Assembly (NCBI RefSeq): GCF_016862315.1
Contig: NZ_BOMS01000014.1
Span: forward strand, 310,001-374,000
DNA: 64,000 nucleotides
Reading direction: 5' to 3'
From: Actinoplanes palleronii
GTDB taxonomy: Bacteria; Actinomycetota; Actinomycetes; Mycobacteriales; Micromonosporaceae
The translations under genes and the position numbers were made by a program. Below are positions 17,567 through 26,171 of the stretch, one piece after another (the first letter of the stretch is position 1; each line of letters starts with the position of its first letter). Under the pieces are notes generated by a model, which ran no database searches, was not told where the DNA came from, and saw only the letters and a program-made list of their open reading frames with translations.

Positions 17567-19294
17567 ATGTCCGACAACGAGTGGTCCGACCCACGCCTGC
17601 CCGACCGGATGGAGTGGAGCCAGCCGCATCACGAACCGCCGCCCAGCCGGGGCCGTGCCCTGCTGGCGGCCGTGGTCGTCGTGCTGGTTCTGCTGGCCGC
17701 CGGCGGGCTCGCCTGGCGTCTGATGAGCAACCGGGGCACCCCGGTGGCCGAACCCAGCGCCGCCCCGCTGCCCTCACCGCAGCAGACCGCGCCGCCCTGT
17801 CCCGACCCGAAACTGCGGGTCGCCGCCGCGCCGGAGATCGCCCCGGTGATCGAGCAGGCGGCCGCGACGCTCAGCAAGGCGGGGCAGCGCTGCTCGGAGG
17901 TTCAGGTGCAGGCCGTCGAGCCGGGTCTGGTGCTGGCCGCCAAGCCGCAGCCGGACGTCTGGGTGCCGTCCAGCAGCGGCTGGCTGGCGATCGCGAAGGC
18001 ACAGGGCCGCACCTGGGCCACCAGCGGCACGCCGCTCGCCTGGTCACCGGTGGTGATCGCCGGGCCGGAGGCGATCAGCACGCTGTTCGCCCCGGAGGGC
18101 AAGACGTCCTGGAGCGGGCTGATGCAGGCCGCGGTCCAGGAGCGGCTGCCGGCCGTGCGGATGTCCGATCCGACGGTCACCACGACCGGCCTGCTCGGCG
18201 TGTACGCGCTGAACCAGGCGACCGCCAAGGTCACCCCGGATGCCGGCATCGCCAAGCTGCAGGCGCTCACCCTGCGCAGCCGGTTGGAGAACGCGGCCGT
18301 CAACCAGGCCGAGATCTTCCGGCAGATGGCGGCCGAGTCCGACTCGAACACCGCGACCTACGACGTGGGTGTCTTCCCGACCACCGAGCAGCAGCTCACC
18401 ACGTACCAGAAGACCGAACACCGGGTCCGGATGTCCGGCTCGGCGCCCGCTGACGTCCAGGTGGATGCGGACTATCCGTACGCCTCGCGCAAGGGCGCAC
18501 CGGCTGACCTGGTCAAGCGCCTGCGCGCGGCGATCACCACGGAGTCGGTCACCGGCGCCGGGTTCCGCGTCGCGGCCACCAAGGGCGCGTTGCGGCCGCC
18601 GGCCGACGTGCGGCTGCTGCTCGGCCCGGCCAAGCAGTGGTCCGACTACAAGGCGGTGGCGTTCCAGGTGCTGCTGCTGATCGACGCGTCCGGCTCGATG
18701 AACGAGAAGATCACCGACCGGGCCGGGCGGACCGCCACCAAGGCGTCGCTGCTGCGCGAGTCCGGTGCGTCGGCGGCACAGCTGTTCGGCGCGGAGACCA
18801 GCATCGGGATGTGGTATTTCGGCACGTCCCGGGCGAGCGAACCGGCGCACACCGAGGAGGTGTCGTTCGGGCGGATCACCGACGCGACCGACGGCAAGTC
18901 CCGGCGTCTCCAGCTGGCCGCGAAGATCGGCTCGTACCGGCCGGTGGCGACGTCCGGTACCCCGCTCTACCAGACCGTGCTGGACGGGGTCGACGAGATG
19001 CGCGGCCGGGTCAAGCCGAACACCGCCACCGTGGTGGTGGTGCTCACCGACGGCGCGGACGGCGGGACGCGGTTCGCGATGACCAACGCGGACTTCCTGA
19101 AGAAGCTGACCGCCGGCGTGGACCCGGCGCGGCCGGTCCCGGTGATCGCGGTCGGCTACGGACCGGACGCGAACATGCCCGCGCTGCAGGGGATGGCCAA
19201 GGCGACCGGCGGCCGCACGATAGCCGCCACGAACCCGGCCGACCTCGCGTCCGGAATAGCCCAGGCGTTCCTGGCCGCGCATGCCACCTCGTAA
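17567..19294 (+). CDS. Membrane-anchored protein fusing a solute-binding-like domain to a von Willebrand factor A domain
   Basis: Extracytoplasmic protein of 575 residues. A 30-residue cytoplasmic tail precedes a single helix (about 31-50) and a Pro/Ser linker. Residues 80-330 resemble a periplasmic binding protein (LRVAAAPEIAPVIEQ, DVWVPSSSGWLAIA, TTTGLLGVYALNQ). Residues 365-575 form a vWA domain with an intact MIDAS metal site DASGSM (Asp373, Ser375, Ser377), a T in SGTPLYQ and a later Asp in VLTDGADGG. It probably mediates metal-dependent surface protein contact; the partner is unknown. GAGGTAAG precedes the ATG. The stop lies 3 nt from the end of the convergent crt gene. Confidence 0.85.
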   Translation: MSDNEWSDPRLPDRMEWSQPHHEPPPSRGRALLAAVVVVLVLLAAGGLAWRLMSNRGTPVAEPSAAPLPSPQQTAPPCPDPKLRVAAAPEIAPVIEQAAATLSKAGQRCSEVQVQAVEPGLVLAAKPQPDVWVPSSSGWLAIAKAQGRTWATSGTPLAWSPVVIAGPEAISTLFAPEGKTSWSGLMQAAVQERLPAVRMSDPTVTTTGLLGVYALNQATAKVTPDAGIAKLQALTLRSRLENAAVNQAEIFRQMAAESDSNTATYDVGVFPTTEQQLTTYQKTEHRVRMSGSAPADVQVDADYPYASRKGAPADLVKRLRAAITTESVTGAGFRVAATKGALRPPADVRLLLGPAKQWSDYKAVAFQVLLLIDASGSMNEKITDRAGRTATKASLLRESGASAAQLFGAETSIGMWYFGTSRASEPAHTEEVSFGRITDATDGKSRRLQLAAKIGSYRPVATSGTPLYQTVLDGVDEMRGRVKPNTATVVVVLTDGADGGTRFAMTNADFLKKLTAGVDPARPVPVIAVGYGPDANMPALQGMAKATGGRTIAATNPADLASGIAQAFLAAHATS

Positions 19295-19297
19295 CGG

Positions 19298-20731
19298 CTA
19301 GGCGGTGCCGATCTGGTCGGCGACGATCCGGGCGGAGAGGGTGACCATCGGTAGCCCGCCGCCCGGGTGCGCCGACCCGCCGACCAGGAACAACCCGGCG
19401 ATCGGGGAGCGGTTGGCCGGGCGGAGCAGTCCGCCGGCGGTGCCGTAGATCGCGCCGCCCGGCGCCCCGGTCGCCTCGGCCAGGTCGGCCGGGGTCCGGG
19501 TCTCCGCGAACACCAGGCGATCCCGCACGTCCAGACCGCGCGCCGCCAGCACATCGAGGATCCGATCCCGGTACGCGGTGGCCAGCCCCGGCCGCCGCCA
19601 GTCCACAGCGGACCAGTCGGTGCCGTGCCGCGCCGCGTTGACCAGCACGAACCACGCCTCGTGCCCGGCCGGCCGGACGGCGGGGTCCGGTGCCCGGGTG
19701 ACGAAGACCGCCGGGTCGCCGGCCGGTCGCGCCCGCCGGCCCGGCCCGCCGAACACCGCGTCGAACTCGGCGTCGTAGTGCCGCGGGAAGAACACGGTGT
19801 GATGGGCCAGCTCCGGGGTCTCCCCGCGGACGCCGAGCAGCAGCACGAACCCGGCCAGGCTGCGGTCGGCCAGCCCGGCGAGGGGCTTCGGCGCGGGCAG
19901 CAGGTCCCGGTAGAGCGTCACCGCGTCCACGTCGGACACCACGACATCCGCCGGGACGTGCCGGCCGTCGGCCAGGCGGACGCCGTGCACCCGCCGGTCC
20001 GCGTCGATGGCGGCGACCGGTGCGCCCAGCTCTATTCGTACATTTAAATCGGTGCACCGAGCGCGCAGCGCCTCGGCGAGAGTGACCAGACCACCCGGCA
20101 GGTACCAGCCACCGAAAGCCAGCTCGGCGTAGGGGATCGCGGCGAGCGCCGCAGGCGCGCGGCGCGGATCGGCCCCGGCATACGTCGCGTAGCGGTCCAG
20201 CAGCATCCGCAACCGCGGATCCCGCAGGTAACGGCGGCCCAGCGAGCGCAGCGACCGGCCCGGCGCGATCGCGGCCAGGTCACCGACCCGCCAGGAGAGC
20301 CGGGCCAGCGTCGCCGCGGTGACCGGGCGCTGCAGCACGGAGTCCCAGGAGGCGTGCCAGATCCTTTCGGCCCGCCGCCAGAGCCGGGCCCAGTCGTGTG
20401 CCGCGTCCGGGCCGAGCGTTGCGGCGATCCGATCGAGGAACGTCGCGTGGTCGGACGAGGAGTCGAGGACCGTGCCGTCCGGGAAGACGTGCCGGACCAC
20501 CGGGTCGAGCGGTTCCGGACGCAGGCCCAGGCCGAGCGGGGTGAAGACGTCCGGGAGGGTGAGCAGGCTCGGACCGGTGTCGAAGCGGAAACCGTCGCGT
20601 TCGTAGCCGGCCAGTTTGCCGCCGGCCTGCCCGGACTGCTCGAAGACGGTGACCCGGTGCCCGGCCTCGGCCAGCTGGATCGCCGCGGCCAATCCACCGA
20701 CGCCGGCACCGACCACCACGATGTCACTCAT
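19298..20731 (-). CDS. CrtI/CrtD-like carotenoid desaturase (FAD-dependent)
   Basis: FAD-dependent phytoene-desaturase-family enzyme (477 residues). The dinucleotide fold is VVVGAGVGGLAAAIQLAEAGH at the N-terminus, followed by GGKLAGYERDGFRFDTGPSLLTLP, highly typical of CrtI/CrtD. The C-terminal signature is GLFLVGGSAHPGGGLPMVTLSARI. Position after cruF and a glycosyltransferase favours a 3,4-desaturase (CrtD) acting on the psi end over a phytoene desaturase, but sequence alone does not settle this. Last gene of the carotenoid operon, 53 nt after the glycosyltransferase. The long upstream in-frame extension is not coding. Confidence 0.85.
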   Translation of the reverse strand: MSDIVVVGAGVGGLAAAIQLAEAGHRVTVFEQSGQAGGKLAGYERDGFRFDTGPSLLTLPDVFTPLGLGLRPEPLDPVVRHVFPDGTVLDSSSDHATFLDRIAATLGPDAAHDWARLWRRAERIWHASWDSVLQRPVTAATLARLSWRVGDLAAIAPGRSLRSLGRRYLRDPRLRMLLDRYATYAGADPRRAPAALAAIPYAELAFGGWYLPGGLVTLAEALRARCTDLNVRIELGAPVAAIDADRRVHGVRLADGRHVPADVVVSDVDAVTLYRDLLPAPKPLAGLADRSLAGFVLLLGVRGETPELAHHTVFFPRHYDAEFDAVFGGPGRRARPAGDPAVFVTRAPDPAVRPAGHEAWFVLVNAARHGTDWSAVDWRRPGLATAYRDRILDVLAARGLDVRDRLVFAETRTPADLAEATGAPGGAIYGTAGGLLRPANRSPIAGLFLVGGSAHPGGGLPMVTLSARIVADQIGTA

Positions 20732-20784
20732 CCCCAGGATGATCCGCGATGACCGGCCGTCGTGGTGCACCGGGCCGGTGCGGA

Positions 20785-21873
20785 TCAGGGGAGAGCGCGC
20801 CCGCGCCAGGTGAGGCGGCGCAGGCGGCGCATCCGGAACGACCGGGCGATCAGGTGGCCGAACAGCACGACCGACACCGGGTGGGCCAGGGCGTCCGGGA
20901 GCACCCGGCCGCCGGTGGCCCGGGCGCTGATCGCGCGGCCGGTGACGCCCAGCAGGTAGGCGGCCACGGCGATCGGCGCGAACGCCGGCACAGCGGCCGC
21001 GGTCAGGAGCGGGACGACGTACAGAAGAAGAAGCAGGACCACGACGGCGGCCGCGCCGGGAGCGGACCCGAAGGACGCCCACATCGATTTGGCGTAGCCG
21101 TCGGCGAGCTCGGCCCAGGAGTCGTACATCCGGCAGGTGGCCAGGCGCGATCCGTCGGCGAGCGCGATCCGCCCGCCGGAGCGTTTGACCGCGCGGGCCA
21201 GCGCGATGTCCTCGAGGATCTCGTCGCGGACCGCGGCGTGCCCGCCGGCCTTGCGGTAGCCGGCCCGGTCCAGGACCAGCCACTGACCGCCGGCCGCCGC
21301 CAGCGACGGCCGCGCGGAGCGTTCCATGCCGCGCAGCGGCAGGAAGGTGAGCCAGGACCACTGCAGCAGAGGTTGCACCAGCCGTCCGGCGCCGACGATT
21401 TTCGGGTACGGACTGAGCAGCACCACCCCGCCCCGCCGCAGCAACCGCACCGCCCCGGCCACCGCGTCCGGCTCCAGCACCACGTCGGCGTCCACGAACA
21501 TCAGCACGTCCGCGTCCCCGGCCCACCCGGCCAGCTGATGGCAGGCGTGCGGCTTGCCCAGCCACCCGGCCGGCGGCGCCACCCCGGCGTGCAACCGGAC
21601 CCGGTCACCGGCCACCGCCCGCACCACCTCGGCGGTGCCGTCGGCCGAGCCGTCGTCGAGCACGTGCACGGTCAGTCCCGGCACCCCACGCTGATCCAGC
21701 AGCGACCGCAGGCACGGCGTGACCCGCTCCGCCTCGTTGCGGAGCGGAAGGAGCACCGCGACGCGCTCGTCAACCGTCGCGTCCCGGTCCGGCCGGCGCA
21801 GCAGCAGCGCGTTCACCGCGGTGTGCGCGGTGAGCAGCAGCACCGGCAGCAGCGTGAGCCAGGCCAGGGTCAT
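20785..21873 (-). CDS. Membrane-associated family 2 glycosyltransferase (CruG-like)
   Basis: Glycosyltransferase family 2 enzyme of 362 residues with an N-terminal helix and two or three C-terminal helices. VAVLLPLRNEAERVTPCLRS opens the GT-A fold, VHVLDDGSADGTAEVV is the nucleotide site and MFVDADVVLEPDA holds the DxD-type metal motif. GLY-family members beside cruF, called CruG, glycosylate hydroxylated carotenoid ends; context suggests this role here. Its ATG overlaps the cruF stop (ATGA). Confidence 0.8.
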   Translation of the reverse strand: MTLAWLTLLPVLLLTAHTAVNALLLRRPDRDATVDERVAVLLPLRNEAERVTPCLRSLLDQRGVPGLTVHVLDDGSADGTAEVVRAVAGDRVRLHAGVAPPAGWLGKPHACHQLAGWAGDADVLMFVDADVVLEPDAVAGAVRLLRRGGVVLLSPYPKIVGAGRLVQPLLQWSWLTFLPLRGMERSARPSLAAAGGQWLVLDRAGYRKAGGHAAVRDEILEDIALARAVKRSGGRIALADGSRLATCRMYDSWAELADGYAKSMWASFGSAPGAAAVVVLLLLLYVVPLLTAAAVPAFAPIAVAAYLLGVTGRAISARATGGRVLPDALAHPVSVVLFGHLIARSFRMRRLRRLTWRGRALP

Positions 21874-22622
21874 CGGGCGGCGCGCAGGCGGGGGAGCAGA
21901 GGCAGCACCGCGGCGCCCATCAGCACGGCACCCCAGGTCGCCGAGGCCGGCAGACCGAGGAAGACGGCATGGGCGAGCACCGAGGACGCGTAGGTCCACA
22001 GCCAGAGCGCCAGCGCGGGCGTGTCGGCCGGCATCGGCAGCGCCACCGACCGGGCGGTGGCGGCGGCGAGCGCGGTCATCAGCAGCACCGCGAAACCGGC
22101 CCAGCCCAGGTAGTTGCCGATCGGGATGCCGGGCACGCCGGGCAGCGCCGGAATCGGGTCCAGCCACCGCCAGTAGTCCTCGGCGACCATCTGCGGATCC
22201 AGGAACAGGTCCCAGGCGGCCAGCCCGGCCGCGGCGACCAGGATCCGCGACACCCGGCGCCGGGCGACGCGCAGCGCGGCGAGCCAGGCCGGCCAGGCCA
22301 TCCAGGTCCAGGCCAGCGGGATGATCAGCGGTACGTCGAGCAGCCGCGGGCCGAGCCGCCCGGAGTATGCATAGGTCCCGAACGGGAAGCCGGTGGCCAC
22401 CCCGATGGCCTCGACCGCGAAACCACCCAGCGTCGCGGTCAGCACCAGCGCGCCGGCCGCCCGCATCCCCCGGGTGAGCAGGGCGTGCGTCACCGAGAAG
22501 GTCACACCGAGCAGCACGGTGAGCACGGTCAGCCGGGCCCGGGTGTCACCGCCGGTGAGCGGATAGCAGATCTGGGCCAGGACCAGCGTGCCGAGCAGGA
22601 CCCAGGGCAGCGAACGGCGCAC
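21870..22622 (-). CDS. cruF: Carotenoid 1,2-hydratase family protein (CruF, DUF422)
   Basis: Polytopic membrane protein of 250 residues. Hallmarks of the CruF family are FAVEAIGVATGFPFGTYAYS, DVPLIIPLAWTWMAWPAW, AWDLFLDPQMV and GVPGIPIGNYLGW. CruF adds water to the psi end of gamma-carotene or lycopene, giving the 1-hydroxyl that is later glycosylated. GTG at 22622 starts 3 nt after the GNAT gene stop. It is followed by a coupled glycosyltransferase and a CrtD-like desaturase, which supports a monocyclic or acyclic carotenoid glycoside as end product. Confidence 0.85.
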   Translation of the reverse strand: MRRSLPWVLLGTLVLAQICYPLTGGDTRARLTVLTVLLGVTFSVTHALLTRGMRAAGALVLTATLGGFAVEAIGVATGFPFGTYAYSGRLGPRLLDVPLIIPLAWTWMAWPAWLAALRVARRRVSRILVAAAGLAAWDLFLDPQMVAEDYWRWLDPIPALPGVPGIPIGNYLGWAGFAVLLMTALAAATARSVALPMPADTPALALWLWTYASSVLAHAVFLGLPASATWGAVLMGAAVLPLLPRLRAAR

Positions 22623-22625
22623 GGA

Positions 22626-23219
22626 TCAGGCGCCGGCCGCGCCGGAGGCGTCTTCGAGGGGCCGTTCGACGAGCGGCAACTCCCGCCCGAGCACGGCGAA
22701 CGCGCGCTCGTCACCCGGGAAGTAGAAGTCGCGCAGCACGTCGTCGAAACCGTAGCGGCGGTACAGCCGCCAGGCCCGGGACGCCTGCTCGTCGGCCTCC
22801 GGAGTGGAGAGCAGCACGGTCTTGCCCTTGGCCATGGCGAGCAGGGCGCGCAGCTGCCGGGCGCCGACACCGTGGCCCTGAGCGGCCGGGCGGACGTGCA
22901 GCTCGACCACCTCGAAGCAGTCGGTCAGCCACTGCCGGCGGGAGTCCTCGCCCAGGGCGTACCGGACCTGGTCGTGCCACCACTGGCCGGCGGCGGAGGT
23001 GTAGCCGTAGCCGAAACCGGCCACCCGGCCCTCGGTGGTCAGGGTGGCCACCGCCCGGAAGCCTGGCCGGCGCACGTGCGAGCCGATGTAACCCCGGCGG
23101 GTCTGCAGCAGCTCCGGGCGGTAGCCCATCGCCTCGCCGTAGACCGTGACCACGTCGTCGAGCCGCCGCAGGAGGTCGTCCGGCTGCCACGCTACGAGCC
23201 TCATCGCTTGCACCCTCAT
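22626..23219 (-). CDS. GNAT family N-acetyltransferase
   Basis: Acetyl-CoA-dependent acyltransferase of 197 residues. The acetyl-CoA pyrophosphate loop is VRPAAQGHGVGARQL (about residues 123-137), preceded by the beta strand DCFEVVELHV and followed by RRYGFDDVLRDFYF at the C-terminus. Substrate unknown. It sits between crtA-like and cruF genes with an ATGA overlap upstream, so it is made together with carotenoid enzymes; whether it modifies the pigment is unknown. The ATG at 23219 is chosen for this overlap; ATG 23204 is a shorter alternative. Confidence 0.8.
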   Translation of the reverse strand: MRVQAMRLVAWQPDDLLRRLDDVVTVYGEAMGYRPELLQTRRGYIGSHVRRPGFRAVATLTTEGRVAGFGYGYTSAAGQWWHDQVRYALGEDSRRQWLTDCFEVVELHVRPAAQGHGVGARQLRALLAMAKGKTVLLSTPEADEQASRAWRLYRRYGFDDVLRDFYFPGDERAFAVLGRELPLVERPLEDASGAAGA

Positions 23220-23878
23220 CTCCCGGCGGACCAGCCCAGCACGGTCCGGTCGCCGCTGATGTCGTGCACCGCGAACCGGGCGAACAGCTCCTCGGCGTAC
23301 CAGCGATCGGCCGGGGTGCGGGCGATCGCCGCGCGGTGCTCCGGCTGACGGTACGCGAACGCGGTGAGGTCCGTCGCGTCGCGCCATACGCTGACCGTGC
23401 CCTGCCAGCCGATCGGCGCCTCACCGACCCCGAACCGGGCGAGCAGGCCGGGCGCGGCGGCGATCTCCCGTGCCACGCCCGGTACCGCCCGCCAGAACCG
23501 CAGCGCCCGGGCCGGTCGCAGCCGGGCCCGGGTCAGCGCCAGCACCATGCCCTCGGACTTGCGGCCGGTCGGCGCGAACGGGCTCCGCCCCGACCAGGTA
23601 CCCCGGCTGATCAGCGGTTCCAGCTCGATCCGGGCCTGGCTCGTGGCGATCTTGTCCCAGGTCGGGAACCGGACCGGCGCGTCGCTCACGGTGATCGCGG
23701 CCCACCGGGTCAGGTCCGAGTCGCCGGGCCCGAACGTCTCGCCGGTGCCGGTGCCGAGGAACTTGCCGAACCGCAGCCCGGCCAGGTGTCTCCGGGCGAA
23801 GGCCATCCGCAGCATGGCCGAGCCGATCGCGTGCCGGGGCACCCGCCAGACGTGCAGCGTGACGCTTGCTCGGCTCAC
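23216..23878 (-). CDS. CrtA (spheroidene monooxygenase)-like protein
   Basis: Protein of 220 residues resembling spheroidene monooxygenase CrtA, which introduces oxygen at C-2 of acyclic carotenoids. Family-like segments are RFGKFLGTGTGETF, DLTRWAAITVSD, MVLALTRARLRPARALRFWRAVPG and the C-terminal WYAEELFARFAVH. The GTG at 23878 forms a GTGA overlap with the SDR stop, so the pair is coupled. In this context it probably hydroxylates or oxidises the 2' position of the carotenoid psi end (inference). Catalytic residues are not firmly known for this family. Confidence 0.75.
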   Translation of the reverse strand: MSRASVTLHVWRVPRHAIGSAMLRMAFARRHLAGLRFGKFLGTGTGETFGPGDSDLTRWAAITVSDAPVRFPTWDKIATSQARIELEPLISRGTWSGRSPFAPTGRKSEGMVLALTRARLRPARALRFWRAVPGVAREIAAAPGLLARFGVGEAPIGWQGTVSVWRDATDLTAFAYRQPEHRAAIARTPADRWYAEELFARFAVHDISGDRTVLGWSAGR

Positions 23879-24690
23879 GTGTCGAGACCGGTCGCGGCCG
23901 CGCTGGCCTCCCACAGGTCGGCGGCCAGCTTCGGGTCGCGGGCGTGCGCGGCCGGGCGGGCCACCTCACGGCCGACGTAGTAGGCGCCGTTCGACAGCTC
24001 CACGGCCGGTGCGGTGCACAGCCAGGTCAGCAGCGCGCCGGCCGCCTCCGGGGTGACCAGGCCGGGGGCGTGCTTGTAGAAGAACCGGGTGAGGCGCCCG
24101 GCCCCGAAGTTGGTGCGGACCACACCCGGGTGGAACGACAGGCTGAGCACTTCCGGCCAGCGGCGGGCCGCCTCGGCCGCGAAGAGGATGTTCGCCGACT
24201 TGCTGGCGCCGTAGGCCCGCCACGAGTTGTAGCCGCGCGGGTCGTCGGTGAAGTCGGTGCCGGGCTGACCCCGCATGTGCGCGCGGGAGGCGGTGTTCAC
24301 CACCCGGCCGCCGGTCAGCCGGTCCCGCAGCAGGTGGGTGAGCAGGAACGGCGCCAGGTGGTTGCCCTGCATCGTGGACTCGTAGCCGTCCACGGTCGCC
24401 TTGTACCCGCCGATGATCCCGCCGGCGTTGTTGGCCAGCACGTCGATCTTCGGGCAGTCGGCGAGCAGCCGGTCGGCCAGCTCCCGCACGTCACCGAGCC
24501 GATCAAAATCGGCCTGGAAATGGCGTGGCTCGCGTCCGCCGCCGGCCTCGCGGACCTTCTGCACCGCCGCCGCCAGGCGCCCCGGGTCCCGACCGACCAG
24601 CACCACCTCATTGCCCAGGGCGGTCAGCTGCTGGGCCGCGGCCAGCCCGACACCGGAGCTCGCCCCGGTGATCACGATCGTCTGCGTCAT
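23875..24690 (-). CDS. Short-chain dehydrogenase/reductase
   Basis: NAD(P)-dependent oxidoreductase of 271 residues with all classical SDR motifs: cofactor loop TGASSGVG (residues 9-16), NNAGG (about 91-95), catalytic Ser in NTASRAHM and the YGASK dyad (about residue 160). It resembles the retinol-dehydrogenase/WW-oxidoreductase-like subgroup. It is the first gene of the carotenoid operon and overlaps the crtA-like gene by 4 nt, so a role in oxidising a carotenoid hydroxyl is plausible but unproven. GAGG lies upstream of the ATG. Confidence 0.85.
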   Translation of the reverse strand: MTQTIVITGASSGVGLAAAQQLTALGNEVVLVGRDPGRLAAAVQKVREAGGGREPRHFQADFDRLGDVRELADRLLADCPKIDVLANNAGGIIGGYKATVDGYESTMQGNHLAPFLLTHLLRDRLTGGRVVNTASRAHMRGQPGTDFTDDPRGYNSWRAYGASKSANILFAAEAARRWPEVLSLSFHPGVVRTNFGAGRLTRFFYKHAPGLVTPEAAGALLTWLCTAPAVELSNGAYYVGREVARPAAHARDPKLAADLWEASAAATGLDT

Positions 24691-24883
24691 GCCGCCTCTT
24701 TACCCAAGGTCCGCCGATCCTGCCCAAACCCATAGGGTACGAATACTCCAGCGCCCGTCCGCAGGCTACGAGCCGAGCCCCGCCCGTGAGGCCGCCCCCG
24801 CCCCGGGCCGCAGCACGCCTCCCGATCTGCGGGGGCTCCGCGACACCGTAGCCGGTCCGGACCGCACCGCGCCTCCCGTTGTC

Positions 24884-24936
24884 GGCTGGCTTCCAGGGGT
24901 GTCTCCGCGCGGTCAAGACACCTCTGAGCGCCAGCC
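24884..24936. repeat. Imperfect long palindrome, copy A
   Basis: Arms 24884-24904 and 24916-24936 pair at 17 of 21 positions around an 11-nt loop. The right arm encodes the last residues of the MFS protein (GWRSEV). Each arm matches the arms of the palindrome at 38742-38794 at 18 of 21 positions, so the two are related copies. It could act as a terminator for the MFS gene. Confidence 0.6.
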
Positions 24937-26103
24937 GGCCGCCTCGGGGGCCGGCTCCCGCAGGAACGGCGCCAGCGCCAGGGTGACCACCACCGACGCC
25001 GCGGCGAGCACGGTGATCGTGGTGGCCGGCGAGAGCAGCTCGGCCAGCGCGCCGGCCACCGCCGCGCACACCGCCTGCATGGTGAGCATGCCGGCCGAGT
25101 GCAGGCCGAGCGCCTGCCCGCGGTTCTCCGCCGGGGCGATCGCGACCAGCCGCTCCTGCAGCAGCAGCGTGGAGCAGTACCCGACGGCCGCCACCACGGC
25201 GAGCGCCACCGCGGTGCGCAGCGACGGGTGCAGGGCGAACGGCAGGAACGGCACGGCCAGCAGCAGCCGCAGCCACGGCGCCAGCCGGTGCCGCCAGAGC
25301 GGCGGCAGGAACCGGCCGGCCAGCACGTCCCCGGCGAGCATGCCGACCGCGGAACCGGCCAGCAGCAGCCCGGCCCCGGACGGTGCGAACGGCACGAACA
25401 GCGCCTCGCACCCGACGATCAGGCCGTTGGGCAGCCAGAGCGCGACGTAGACCGGCCGTACCCCGGGAATCGCCCACAACCGCGCGTTGACCCGCCACGT
25501 CGCCGCGACCGAGGGCCGGCCCGCGGAGCGGGCGGCGCGCCGGGCCAGACCCACCCGGACCACCAGCGCCGCGACCAGATGCAGCCCGGCACCGGTCAGC
25601 AGCGTCCCGGCCGGCGACAGCACGGTCACCAGCAGGCCACCGGCCGCGAACCCGACGATCTGCATGACCCCGTTCGCGATGTTCAGCGTCGAACGCCCGA
25701 GCAGATACGCGTCCGGGACCACGTCGGTGAGCAGCCCGGCACGCACCCCGCCGCTCACCGAGGCGGCCAGGCCGATCGCCAGCAGCACCGCGAACATCCC
25801 GGCCAGCGGCAGTCCGGGCAGCGCCAGCAGGGCGGTCAGGGCCGCGGTGAGCAGCGCCAGCGCGGTGATCGCGGCGCGCGGCGGCCACCGGTCGGCCGCG
25901 GACATCAACAGCGTCGCACCGGCCAGCTGCGCCAGTGACGGACCGAACATGCTCACCGCCGCCAGAAAAGACGATCCGGTACGGGCGTAGACGCCGGTGG
26001 CCAGCGCCAGGCCGATCACGGTGACCGCGGCGCACTGCAGGCAGGTGGCGAGGAACAGCGCGGTGAACTCCGGGGCACGGAAGAGCTGGCGATAGGTCCG
26101 CAT
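24913..26103 (-). CDS. MFS transporter
   Basis: Major facilitator protein of 396 residues with about 12 helices, of the compact exporter type (MFS_1/MFS_3-like): FRAPEFTALFLATCLQCAAVTVIGLA in helix 1 and MSAADRWPPRAAITALALL at the motif A position. It is divergent from an ArsR-like regulator with 68 bp between starts, a common arrangement for inducible efflux. The last codons form one arm of a palindromic element. Substrate unknown. Confidence 0.82.
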   Translation of the reverse strand: MRTYRQLFRAPEFTALFLATCLQCAAVTVIGLALATGVYARTGSSFLAAVSMFGPSLAQLAGATLLMSAADRWPPRAAITALALLTAALTALLALPGLPLAGMFAVLLAIGLAASVSGGVRAGLLTDVVPDAYLLGRSTLNIANGVMQIVGFAAGGLLVTVLSPAGTLLTGAGLHLVAALVVRVGLARRAARSAGRPSVAATWRVNARLWAIPGVRPVYVALWLPNGLIVGCEALFVPFAPSGAGLLLAGSAVGMLAGDVLAGRFLPPLWRHRLAPWLRLLLAVPFLPFALHPSLRTAVALAVVAAVGYCSTLLLQERLVAIAPAENRGQALGLHSAGMLTMQAVCAAVAGALAELLSPATTITVLAAASVVVTLALAPFLREPAPEAAGWRSEVS

Positions 26104-26171
26104 GGCTCGCAGTCTTCGGCCCGCCGCCGGGTGACCGTTAATGTTTCGGTCAGCCGCGAAAGGTGGTGCCG

